From assembly GCA_023701285.1 (NCBI GenBank), contig JAMPXH010000004.1, positions 1-64,000 of the forward strand: a DNA stretch of 64,000 nt. Reading direction: 5' to 3'. Source of the DNA: Candidatus Didemnitutus sp. (GTDB lineage Bacteria; Verrucomicrobiota; Verrucomicrobiia; Opitutales; Opitutaceae). The notes under the pieces were generated by a model. The model did no database searches and had not been told where the DNA came from. It saw only the letters and a list, made by a program, of their open reading frames with translations. The translations under genes and the position numbers were made by a program. The stretch's first letter is position 1. Each line of letters starts with the position of its first letter. Below, one piece after another: positions 19,285-27,706 of this stretch.

Positions 19285-21846
19285 ATGAGAAGGGAACTCC
19301 CGCCCCGCGTGAGCCACACCGATCCACTTTCCGCCGAGTCGCCGGCGGTCGAGGCCGCGCGTCTGCGGCACGCGGCCGCGTTGCGGAGCTATGCGCTGGA
19401 ATTGCTGCACGGCGATCGCGCCCGCAGCGAGGAAGTGCTCGCCACGACTTGGCAGGCTTGGGCGCGGGAATCGGCGCCGGCGGGTGCGGAAAGGGAAGCG
19501 GCCTGGCTTTTTGCGGAGCTGCGCCGGCGGGCAATGCTGCTCCAACGCGAGGTTGCCGCCCCGCCGGAGGCAGCGGGCGATGCGCAGGAAGACGACACGG
19601 CGGAAAGCCGTTTCGCCCTGCTCACGCTGAAACAGCGCGAGGCGCTGCGGTTGAAATTCCTGCACGGGTTCCGGCACGAGGAGATTGCCGGCATCGTCGA
19701 TCTGGGGCCGACGCAGGCCGCGCGCCTGCTGCACAACGCACTCGGGCGACTGGCTCCGGCGTTCCGCGCGTCCGAGGCGGGCGGGACGCTGGGGACGGAT
19801 GACCCGCGGCTGACGCTGGCGGCGCTCGGCGAACTCGAGGACGCGGCGTGGCGCGCGTGGGAGGCCGGCCAAGGCAATCCCGCCGCGGCGAACGTGCGCA
19901 TGGAAGAGATCCGGCGCGCCGCCCGCTGGGTGACTGCCCACTTCGCGAACGGTGGGCACCAGCGCACCAAGCGCGCGCGGCGCCGGCGCCGCTGGTGGCC
20001 CGGGCTGGTGGCGGCGGGCGTGCTGGTCCTTGGGCTCGGATATTTCGCCATCCGATCCAAGCCCGCGCAGCCCGATCCGCCGAACGAGCCAGCGGCGCAA
20101 ACGCGGGAACGCGGCTTTCCGTCGGCCTCCGCGCCCGCGGTCCCGCGCCGCGCCGGGTCGGATGTTGACGTGGCCGCGGCGGAGAAACGAGTGAGCGGGC
20201 CGGAGGCTGAGTCGCTCGGTCTTTTTCGCGATCGGCCGCGGGAGGGAACGTCAGGACACATTTTGGAGGCAGGTGAGTCTTTGCCGCCCGGGCCCGCGTT
20301 GACCGCAGGCGAAGACAGCCGGCGCAATGTGGCGCCCAGCCGCGCGCCCTTGGCCGTGTCGCGTGGGCGGCAGGGCGGGGCCGCCACTGCGGCACCGGAG
20401 GCAACGGGCCGCGGCGTGACGAGGGAGCTGTCGAACAGCGAGGTGGCGTCGGAGCACGCTTCGCTGACTTCACCGCTCCCCGGTTCGGCCGCTTCGTCAA
20501 ACGTCGGAACGGAATCGCGGCCGGCATCGCAGACCCCAGCCGGCCCGGCGGCGCATGCGGCGCGCGACGAGATGGCCGCTGTCGCCGTGGCGCATGATGC
20601 GTTGCAGGCCAGCACAGCGGGCGCAGCTGAAACGCTCGACTCGACCGATGTGGCGCCGATCACAGCGTTGAAACAGGCGCTCGGCGAGGGACGCTGGCCG
20701 AGTGCGGAGGAGGTGAATCGTGCGGGCTTGAAACAGTATTTCGCCCGCTGTGCGCCGGTCGCTCCCGGCGCGGCGGGCTTCGAGCCGAGCGTCGAGGCGG
20801 CGGAGCTGCCGTGGTCGTCGGGTCGGGTTGCCGTGCGATTTGCGGCGACCGCGCGGCCGCGGTCGCCAGTTTTGCGGGCGGCGGCGAATGTCATCCTGTT
20901 GCTCGACTCGTCGGGCTCGATGGACGCGCCGAATCGGTTGCCCTTGGTGCAGGCGGCGGTGGCCCAGTTGCTCGACCGGTTGCAGGCGGAGGACCGGATC
21001 GGGATCGTCACGTATGCGGGCGAGGCGCAGGTGTTGCTCGCGCCGCGCTTGCTCGGCGAGACGCGCGAGCTGCGCGAGCGTGTGCAGGCGCTCGTGCCGC
21101 GCGGGCAGACGAACGGCGGTGCCGGGCTGGAGCAGGCTTTCGCGCTCGCGATGCAGGATGAGAACGTCGCCGGCACACCGCGCGTGATCCTTTGCACCGA
21201 CGGCGAGTTCAACATGGGGCTGACGCGGGAGGATGAGCTCGAAGCGTTGGTGCGGCGTCATGCGGAGGCGGGTGTGCGGCTCGCGGTCTTCGGTTTCGGG
21301 CGGAGCGAGCGCATCGATCCGCGTTTGGAGCGTCTGGCCGCGCTGGCGCAGGGCGGCAGCGGTTTCGTGAACACCCGCGCGGACGCCGTCGCCGTCATGC
21401 TCACGCAGTTGGGCGACCTGATCGCGCCCGCGGCCGAGGCCGTGGAACTGCGCGTCGAGGTCGGCGGCGCCGAGCGAGGCGCAATCGTGGCGGACAAGGT
21501 GTTGCCCGGTGAAACGGTGAGCATCTGGAGCGCCGTCGAGCCCGGGGAAAATGCCCGGGCCCGTCTGACTTACCGGGCGGGATCGCCGGCGGAGCCGGGC
21601 GGCGCGACGCTCGATTGGGATGGTCGGGTGCTGCCGGTGGAGGAGACGGGCGCGGAGTTCCGTTTCGAAGCGGCGGTGGAGCGTCTGGCCGACCTCTTCG
21701 CAGCGGGCGCGCAGGGCAGCACGCGGGCGCAATGGGAGCAGTTGGAAGCTTGGGGCCGTCAGTGCGTGGACGATCCCGGCGGCTACCGCGCGGAGTTGCT
21801 GGCGCTGATCGCTCAGGCGCGTGCGGCCCGCGGGGAGGACGAGTGA
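19285..21846 (+). CDS. Fusion protein: ECF-like sigma factor + anti-sigma-like segment + TM helix + VWA domain
   Basis: Sigma regions 2/4 (TLKQREALRLKFLHGFRHEEIAGIVDLG), DDPRLTLAALGELED motif, TM WWPGLVAAGVLVLGLGYFAI, MIDAS-type VILLLDSSGSMD; start codon uncertain (19261 GTG/19285 ATG/19309 GTG). Confidence 0.85.
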   Translation: MRRELPPRVSHTDPLSAESPAVEAARLRHAAALRSYALELLHGDRARSEEVLATTWQAWARESAPAGAEREAAWLFAELRRRAMLLQREVAAPPEAAGDAQEDDTAESRFALLTLKQREALRLKFLHGFRHEEIAGIVDLGPTQAARLLHNALGRLAPAFRASEAGGTLGTDDPRLTLAALGELEDAAWRAWEAGQGNPAAANVRMEEIRRAARWVTAHFANGGHQRTKRARRRRRWWPGLVAAGVLVLGLGYFAIRSKPAQPDPPNEPAAQTRERGFPSASAPAVPRRAGSDVDVAAAEKRVSGPEAESLGLFRDRPREGTSGHILEAGESLPPGPALTAGEDSRRNVAPSRAPLAVSRGRQGGAATAAPEATGRGVTRELSNSEVASEHASLTSPLPGSAASSNVGTESRPASQTPAGPAAHAARDEMAAVAVAHDALQASTAGAAETLDSTDVAPITALKQALGEGRWPSAEEVNRAGLKQYFARCAPVAPGAAGFEPSVEAAELPWSSGRVAVRFAATARPRSPVLRAAANVILLLDSSGSMDAPNRLPLVQAAVAQLLDRLQAEDRIGIVTYAGEAQVLLAPRLLGETRELRERVQALVPRGQTNGGAGLEQAFALAMQDENVAGTPRVILCTDGEFNMGLTREDELEALVRRHAEAGVRLAVFGFGRSERIDPRLERLAALAQGGSGFVNTRADAVAVMLTQLGDLIAPAAEAVELRVEVGGAERGAIVADKVLPGETVSIWSAVEPGENARARLTYRAGSPAEPGGATLDWDGRVLPVEETGAEFRFEAAVERLADLFAAGAQGSTRAQWEQLEAWGRQCVDDPGGYRAELLALIAQARAARGEDE

Positions 21847-21930
21847 CGCGACCGGGCCGCGCGCCGCGTGGAATTTCGCTCGTTCGCGGCCTAATAAACC
21901 GCAGGCTCGCCCGTATCCGAGGCAGGTGAC

Positions 21931-22458
21931 GTGAACACCGACACACACAACGATGAACGCCGTGCCTTCGTGCAATCCGCCGTGGAACGCCACCAGGCGT
22001 CCTTGCTGCGCTACACCACGCGCCTGCTCCATGGCGATGTCGACCGGGCGCAGGATGTGGTGCAGGACGCGTTCGTCCGCCTCTGGGCGCAGGAGCCGGG
22101 CGGCGTGGCGGATCACCTCGCAGAGTGGCTGTTCACGGTGTGCCGCAACCGCGCGCTGGATTACCTACGCAAGGAGGGCCGCATGAAATTCTTCGCTCCC
22201 GGCCAGGCGGAGCGGCTGACGGCGGCGGAGCCGCGTCCCGGCAGCGGCTTCGAGCGTGCCGAGGCGCACGCCGCCGTGCTGCGCCTGCTCGAGCACTTGC
22301 CGCCGAACCAGCAGGAGGTCGTGCGCCTGAAGTTTCAAAATGGTTTCAGTTACAAGGAAATCAGCCGCATCACGTCGCTCTCGGTGACGAACGTCGGCTT
22401 CATCCTCCACACGGCGATCGCCCGGCTGCGCAAGGAAATGGCGGCCCAACCGGAATGA
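21931..22458 (+). CDS. ECF-type RNA polymerase sigma factor
   Basis: RAQDVVQDAFVRLWAQ, LRLLEHLPPNQQEVVRLKFQNGFSYKEISRITSLSVTNVGFILHTAIARLR. Confidence 0.92.
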   Translation: MNTDTHNDERRAFVQSAVERHQASLLRYTTRLLHGDVDRAQDVVQDAFVRLWAQEPGGVADHLAEWLFTVCRNRALDYLRKEGRMKFFAPGQAERLTAAEPRPGSGFERAEAHAAVLRLLEHLPPNQQEVVRLKFQNGFSYKEISRITSLSVTNVGFILHTAIARLRKEMAAQPE

Positions 22459-22471
22459 CGCCCCTTCCGCG

Positions 22472-23767
22472 ATGAACGAGCACGAGCTACTTTCCCCTGA
22501 TGATCCGCGCCTGACCGCCTATGCGCTCGGCGAGATGACCCCGGCGGAGCAGGCCGCCTTCGAGCGTCTGCTCGCCCAAGAACCGGCGGCGCGCGCCGCA
22601 GTGGAGGAGATCCGGACGATGGCGGCCGGACTCGATGCGGCGTTGCAGACCGAGGCCGCGGCACCTGCGCCAAGCCTGACACCGGTGCGACGGGAGGCGG
22701 TCGCCACGCGTCCGCTGCCGATGCCCCGGCGCGAAGGTCGGAAAATTCTCACGTTCCCGGGACTCTATTACTTGGGCGCGGGACTGGCCGCGGCTTGCTT
22801 CGCCTTGGTCTATGTCGCGGGCGAGCGATCGCGGGCGGATGCCCGGCGCTCCGGCGTCGCGCAAATCGTGGTGCACGCGCGCGACGATGCCGCCACGCCC
22901 GGCCTGCCCGGGCCGGCGAGCATGGAACGCCGGGCGGTGCGCGAGGCGGCTGCGCCGCGGAGCGAAGGCATCGCGCTGGTGGCGGCCGAGACGCAGGTGC
23001 CCGCCCGGTTCTTCGCTGTGGCGGAGGCGGCGACTTCGGTTTTCCCGCTCCGGGTCGGCAAGGAATCCTATGCGCAGGTGCGGGAGCGGTTGCGCAGCGG
23101 CGCCCGGCCGCCGCGCGAGATCGTGCAGGTGGCGGAGTTGATCAACGCCTTCGCCTACACCTGGCCGGCCGCGGTGGAAGGCGAGGCCTTCGCCGCGCTG
23201 CTGGAGGAGACGGCGGCGCCGTGGGCGGCGGAGCACCGTTTGGTGCGCGTGGGCTTGAAGGGCGTGGGTCCGGCCGCCGTCGAGATCGCGCGCGCGGCGC
23301 AGGTGCGGGTGGAATTCAATCCGGCGCGGGTGCGCGCGTGGCGGCTGATCGGGTTCGAGGGCGACGGACAGAGCCTCGGTGTCGCGGGTGGCCCGCGCGG
23401 CGAGACGATGCGCGGAGGCGAAACCGTGACCGCGCTCTACGAGATCGTGCCGGCCACCGGTGTCGCCCCGGAAGGCGATCCCGCGCTGTTGCACCTTTCG
23501 CTCGATTACGTCGATCCGGCGACGGGGCAGACGCGGCGGGTGGCGCGCCGGTTGGAGAGTCGCGGCGGCGGATTTGCGCAGGCCGGGGCGGACATGAAAT
23601 TCGTCGCCGCGTTGGCGGCCTTCGGGTTGAGCCTGCGCGACACGCCGTTGCCGGACACGGTCAACCTCGCGCAAATGGCGGACTGGGCGGAGGCGGGGAG
23701 CGGGGCGGATCCGCAGCGCCGCGAGTTCGTGGAGCTGATGCGCGCGGCGGCCGGGCGTTGGCAGTAA
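22472..23767 (+). CDS. Membrane anti-sigma-like protein with YfbK N-terminal and C-terminal (DUF3520-like) regions but no VWA domain
   Basis: DDPRLTAYALGEMTPAEQAAFERLL, single TM, ESYAQVRERLRSGARPPREIVQVAELINAFAY, then VRVEFNPARVRAWRLIGFEGDG...TALYEIVP. Confidence 0.85.
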   Translation: MNEHELLSPDDPRLTAYALGEMTPAEQAAFERLLAQEPAARAAVEEIRTMAAGLDAALQTEAAAPAPSLTPVRREAVATRPLPMPRREGRKILTFPGLYYLGAGLAAACFALVYVAGERSRADARRSGVAQIVVHARDDAATPGLPGPASMERRAVREAAAPRSEGIALVAAETQVPARFFAVAEAATSVFPLRVGKESYAQVRERLRSGARPPREIVQVAELINAFAYTWPAAVEGEAFAALLEETAAPWAAEHRLVRVGLKGVGPAAVEIARAAQVRVEFNPARVRAWRLIGFEGDGQSLGVAGGPRGETMRGGETVTALYEIVPATGVAPEGDPALLHLSLDYVDPATGQTRRVARRLESRGGGFAQAGADMKFVAALAAFGLSLRDTPLPDTVNLAQMADWAEAGSGADPQRREFVELMRAAAGRWQ

Positions 23768-23776
23768 CGGCCGGGC

Positions 23777-23811
23777 AAAAAAATGCCCGGCCCATCGGGG
23801 ATGGGTCGGGC
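23777..23811 (-). terminator. Terminator of the minus-strand Cys/Lys-rich peptide gene
   Basis: Minus strand gcccgacccatc-ccc-gatgggccgggc followed by attttttt. Confidence 0.8.
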
Positions 23812-23834
23812 AGGGGAAAGGGGACGGGGAAGAA

Positions 23835-24041
23835 TTACTTCTCGCCGGCTTTCTTGTCACCCTTCTTTTCCTTGGCGCCGGCTTTGCAGCAGCTGGCGTT
23901 TTCCTTCTTCTCGGCCTTGCAGCAGGAAGCGGCGTCTTTGCAGGCGCTGCAGTCTTCAGCCTTCTTGTCGGCGCCCGCAAAAGCGAGCGAGCCGAGCGCG
24001 AGGACGGCGAGAACGGAGAGGGAACGGATGAGCTTGTTCAT
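23835..24041 (-). CDS. Small secreted Cys/Lys-rich protein
   Basis: Signal peptide MNKLIRSLSVLAVLALGSLAFA; mature DCSACKDAASCCKAEKKENASCCKAGAKEKKGDKKAGEK; downstream terminator. Confidence 0.75.
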   Translation of the reverse strand: MNKLIRSLSVLAVLALGSLAFAGADKKAEDCSACKDAASCCKAEKKENASCCKAGAKEKKGDKKAGEK

Positions 24042-24207
24042 GGAGTTTTGGGATTAAACGACTGTGTAGATGATACGCCAAGTCAGAGGCCGAGCCCTCG
24101 GCTTTTATTGCAAAAATCGGGGGATTTTTTGTCCTGCCCGCGTGGCGGGACGGCCGGCGGCGAATAGCGCCTTGCGACGGCGGGGGCGTTTTTGGCAGTT
24201 TGGCGGC

Positions 24208-24705
24208 ATGGCAAAATTCGGTCCGTTCCCTTCCCTCCGCGCCCAAATCCCGGCGACGGCGCAGTTCGCCGCCGCCTTCGACTACGTGGCCGAGGCGCTG
24301 CGGCCGGACTCGGCGGCGCACCAGCGGATCCTCGCCATCGCCCCGGGCCAGACGGGCCGCGTGGAGTTGGCGGGCGGCGCCTTCGCGCTCGAACAGGTCT
24401 ATGAGGCCAAGCCGCGGCCGGAGGGCTTTTTCGAGTCGCATCGCAAATACATCGACGTGCAGGTGATCATCGCCGGGACGGAACTCATGGAAGTGGCCGA
24501 CATCGCCCGGTTGAGCGTGACGCTCCCGTTCGTGCCCGAGCGCGATCTGATCAAATACGCGGATTGCACGCAGGCCTCGCGGTTGTTCATGCAGCCGGGT
24601 GACGCGGCGATCTTTTATCCGGAGGACGGCCACATGCCCTCGTTGCGGGTCGACGGGGCGCCGGCGCTCGTGCGCAAGACGGTGGTGAAGGTGCCGGTGG
24701 CCTGA
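24208..24705 (+). CDS. YhcH/YjgK/YiaL family protein
   Basis: ESHRKYIDVQVIIAGTELMEVAD ... FYPEDGHMPSL. Confidence 0.9.
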   Translation: MAKFGPFPSLRAQIPATAQFAAAFDYVAEALRPDSAAHQRILAIAPGQTGRVELAGGAFALEQVYEAKPRPEGFFESHRKYIDVQVIIAGTELMEVADIARLSVTLPFVPERDLIKYADCTQASRLFMQPGDAAIFYPEDGHMPSLRVDGAPALVRKTVVKVPVA

Positions 24706-24712
24706 GCCGGCG

Positions 24713-25588
24713 ATGAATTACCGTCATCATTACCACGCCGGCAACTACGCCGATGTGTTCAAGCACGCGTTGCTGCTGCTGCTGGTCGGCGGGATGCAGC
24801 GCAAGGAGAAGGGTTTCCTCTATCTCGACACGCATGCCGGGCGCGGCGGCTACGACCTGACGGTCGCGAACATCCTGCCGGATGGGCGTGAGCGCGCGCC
24901 GGAGTGGCCGGCCGGCATCGGGCGGTTGTGGGACCGGGCGGATCTGCCGCCCGCGCTGGCGGATTACGTGGCGGCGGTGCGGGCCTTCAACGCCCGGCAG
25001 GGCGGGCCGGCGGAGGCGCCGCATTATTATCCGGGATCGCCGTGGATCGTGCGGGAGCGGCTGCGGGCACAGGATCGCGCCGCGCTCTGCGAGTTGCGGG
25101 AGGACGACGCCGAGGCGCTGGCGCATGATTTCGAGTTTTCACGCAACTTCAGCGTGCGCGCGATGGACGGCTACACGGCGCTGAAGGCCATGCTGCCGCC
25201 GCTGGAAAAGCGGGCGCTGGTGCTCATCGATCCGCCGTTCGAGAGTGCGAACGAATTTGCCGACATCTTGCAGGGGCTGCGCGAGGCGCTGCGGCGTTTT
25301 CCGGGCGGCACCGTGGCGGTGTGGTATCCGATCACCGAGCGGGCGCGGAGCGACCGCTTCCTCGCGGACCTTGCGGCCTTGCCGGGCGTGCCGCCGGTCC
25401 TGTGCGCGGAGATGCAGATCGCGGCGGATGCCGCGCAAGTGCGCATGAAGGGCTGCGGATTGGTGGTGCTCAACCCGCCCTGGCGCATCGACGGGGAGTT
25501 CCGCGCGATTTTGCCGGCGTTGGTCGAACATCTCCAACTCGATGCCGGCGCCACGTGGCGGCTGGACTGGCCGGTGCCGGAACGTTGA
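24713..25588 (+). CDS. rlmJ: 23S rRNA (adenine(2030)-N(6))-methyltransferase RlmJ
   Basis: MNYRHHYHAGNYADVFKHALLLLL...YLDTHAGRGGYDL...VLIDPPFE. Confidence 0.95.
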   Translation: MNYRHHYHAGNYADVFKHALLLLLVGGMQRKEKGFLYLDTHAGRGGYDLTVANILPDGRERAPEWPAGIGRLWDRADLPPALADYVAAVRAFNARQGGPAEAPHYYPGSPWIVRERLRAQDRAALCELREDDAEALAHDFEFSRNFSVRAMDGYTALKAMLPPLEKRALVLIDPPFESANEFADILQGLREALRRFPGGTVAVWYPITERARSDRFLADLAALPGVPPVLCAEMQIAADAAQVRMKGCGLVVLNPPWRIDGEFRAILPALVEHLQLDAGATWRLDWPVPER

Positions 25589-25934
25589 CCGGCCGGCGGC
25601 GTGCGCGAGGCGGCGATCCGCGGCTCAGCGCGCTTGTGACGGACGCGTGACGCGCTGCGCGGTGAACGGGATCGGCTCGAGCTTGACCCGCAGCTTGAGC
25701 TGCGGCGCCCGGAAAACCGGACGCCCCCACAGCACATCGCGCGGCGCACCGGCTCGGCCGGGCGTCGTCGCGCCTGGCACGTGGCCCGGGCGGCTGGGAT
25801 GATGGGGGAAATACGTCATGGCTTTGAGCGAGGAGTCCTTCTCAGAACCCGGCGGCGCGCGAAAAGTTCCACGGTTATCCCGTTTTGGGCGGACTTGGGC
25901 GCGATCCGGCGCCGGCCGGCGATCTTCGGACCCG

Positions 25935-25984
25935 GATAACAGAGCGGGCCGCCCACCCCTGGGCGGCCCGCCATTGCTGTTATC
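25935..25984. repeat. Large compound hairpin in intergenic region
   Basis: Outer arms gataacag/ctgttatc, inner perfect 12-bp stem gcgggccgccca-cccc-tgggcggcccgc. Confidence 0.75.
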
Positions 25985-25993
25985 TACCCCAAA

Positions 25994-26011
25994 CCCCCCG
26001 CTAGCGGGGGG
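25994..26011. repeat. 18-bp perfect palindrome ccccccgctagcgggggg
   Basis: Self-complementary; lies downstream of minus-strand hsp20 gene (possible terminator stem). Confidence 0.65.
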
Positions 26012-26041
26012 AAGTTAAACTGGTCTGCGAATAAGCCGGAA

Positions 26042-26431
26042 CTATGCCACGCGGCGCACAGAAACGTGCGATGACGAAAAATTCTTCTTCGGCACCAACA
26101 GTGTCAGCACGCCGTCGCGCATCTCGGCATGGAGACGCTCGAAATCGAAGCCCGAGCCCAAGCGCAGCTTGAGCTCGTAGTCGCGCTGCGCCGCCTCGAG
26201 GTGCAGCGCCGCCCAGTTCACCCGCACGTGGCGCGCCTTGCGGGCGAGCAGGACGAGGTCCGGGCCGCGGGTGGTGATTTCCACGCCGGCGGCATCGACT
26301 CCGGGCACGAGCACCTCGATTTTCAGCGCCTGCGCCAGATCCGTGCACTCATAGTGCGGCTGGCGGAACGCGGGGGCGTCTTCCGTGGCGGTCGCGGTGT
26401 GGCGGCTGAGGGTCGGGATGATCGTATGCAT
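26042..26431 (-). CDS. Hsp20/alpha-crystallin-like protein
   Basis: Alpha-crystallin core: LKIEVLVPGVDAAGVEITTRGPDLVLLARK...ERLHAEMRDGVLTLLVPK. Confidence 0.82.
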   Translation of the reverse strand: MHTIIPTLSRHTATATEDAPAFRQPHYECTDLAQALKIEVLVPGVDAAGVEITTRGPDLVLLARKARHVRVNWAALHLEAAQRDYELKLRLGSGFDFERLHAEMRDGVLTLLVPKKNFSSSHVSVRRVA

Positions 26432-26819
26432 GGGAAAAGGAGGAAAATGGGATGGGAATGCGCGAGGCGCGTCGGTTTTCACCGGCGGGTCTCCTGGAAG
26501 TGCGACGTTAACCGTTGGGTTCGGTAACCGTCAGGCCAGGCAGCCCGCGTCGGTAAGTTTTTTGACCCAAATGGACGCGCGCGGGCACTGCTGCAGCGAT
26601 TGCTGCAGACCAAAGCACATGACGGCCTTCGTGAACGAAGTGCCGCCGAAGCTGCGATGGACTGGAGTGGCCGGGGCCATGGATGATGGAGATTTGAAAG
26701 ATGCACAGGGGCACCGGTTCAACAAGTGCTTTCATCAGCCGGAACCGTGCCAACCGCTGCTATGACGCATACGCACAGGCCGCTTGCGCCGGGTTTTCGC
26801 TTCCGGCACCGTGCGCGGC

Positions 26820-27194
26820 ATGACTCCGATGCAGGATGCGACAACCACAGTGGCGGCTTTGCGTGAGCGGGTGATGACCTTCGCCCGCGAGCGGGAGTGG
26901 GAGCAGTTCCACTCGCCGAAGAACCTCAGCATGGCGCTCGCGGCGGAGGCCGGCGAGCTGATGGAGCATTTTTTGTGGACGGAGTCCGCCGCCTCGCAGG
27001 CGGTCGTGCGCGAGCCGGCGAAGCGCGAGGAAATCGCCGACGAGATCGCCGACGTCGTGATTTACGCTCTCGAGTTCGCCAACATCAGCGGCCTCGATCT
27101 CGCCGCCGCCATCGAGGCGAAGCTGGCGAAGAACGCCGCCAAATACCCGGTCGAAAAGGCGCGCGGCAACGCGAAGAAATACACGGAGCTGTAG
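26820..27194 (+). CDS. MazG-like nucleotide pyrophosphohydrolase
   Basis: EWEQFHSPKNLSMALAAEAGELMEHFLW...EIADEIADVVIYALEFA. Confidence 0.9.
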   Translation: MTPMQDATTTVAALRERVMTFAREREWEQFHSPKNLSMALAAEAGELMEHFLWTESAASQAVVREPAKREEIADEIADVVIYALEFANISGLDLAAAIEAKLAKNAAKYPVEKARGNAKKYTEL

Positions 27195-27350
27195 GATTTT
27201 CGATTTTCGAGGCTCGATTTTCCATTGCCGGGCGAAACGCGCGAAGAACACACGGTGCGCTTAATTTCCGCCCAGAATCGTCCGCGCAACGGCGCACAGC
27301 TGCCGCGCTCGCCGCTCAATCGAAAATCGAGACTCAAAAATCGAAAATCC
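27194..27350. repeat. 157-bp element with inverted arms of 7-bp tandem repeats (gattttc)n
   Basis: ggattttcgattttcgaggctcgattttccattg (27194-27227) vs caatcgaaaatcgagactcaaaaatcgaaaatcc (27317-27350): reverse complements with 3 mismatches in 34. Confidence 0.85.
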
Positions 27351-27360
27351 GTCCGCGCCG

Positions 27361-27615
27361 TCACGGCGCGGGGATTCTCGGCCCCGCGTGACACGCGCAA
27401 CCCGGCGCGCAGGGTGCGGCCGGCGCGGAGGACACCGCGGATTTTTCCGCGCCCACGCCCATCAGGCCGTAGCCGCCGGAAATCACGCGGCGCACGCGCG
27501 CGCCGGTCTGCGGGTCGCGCGTGAGCGGGGAGTCCTTCATGCTCTGCACCACCTCGAAACGGCGCGGGGACTCGCCGGGTTGTTCGGGAATGGTTTCGTA
27601 GATGTAGGTGGCCAT
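27361..27615 (-). CDS. FmdB-like small regulatory/zinc-ribbon-related protein
   Basis: MATYIYETI...RRFEVVQSMKDSPLTRDPQTGARVRRVISGGYGLMG. Confidence 0.75.
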   Translation of the reverse strand: MATYIYETIPEQPGESPRRFEVVQSMKDSPLTRDPQTGARVRRVISGGYGLMGVGAEKSAVSSAPAAPCAPGCACHAGPRIPAP

Positions 27616-27706
27616 GCGGAAGCTTCGAGGCGTAGGGAATGGCGGAGCGGGGCGAAGGCAAGCCCGCACCCGGTGCGCGCCGCGGCCTTGGGCGCCGCGC
27701 TCGTGC

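Noticed and set aside
23769-23792. Plus-strand hairpin ggccgggc-aaaaaaat-gcccggcc after the VWA-less gene
   Set aside because: No T-tract after the stem on the plus strand; better explained as overlapping the minus-strand terminator of the Cys/Lys-rich peptide gene.
25625-25819. 64-aa minus-strand ORF
   Set aside because: Short, Pro/Arg-rich, no recognisable family; not enough support to call a CDS.
26479-26765. Small overlapping ORFs on both strands between hsp20 and the MazG-like gene
   Set aside because: No signal peptide, domain or clear RBS; likely intergenic. A remnant of a degraded gene cannot be excluded.
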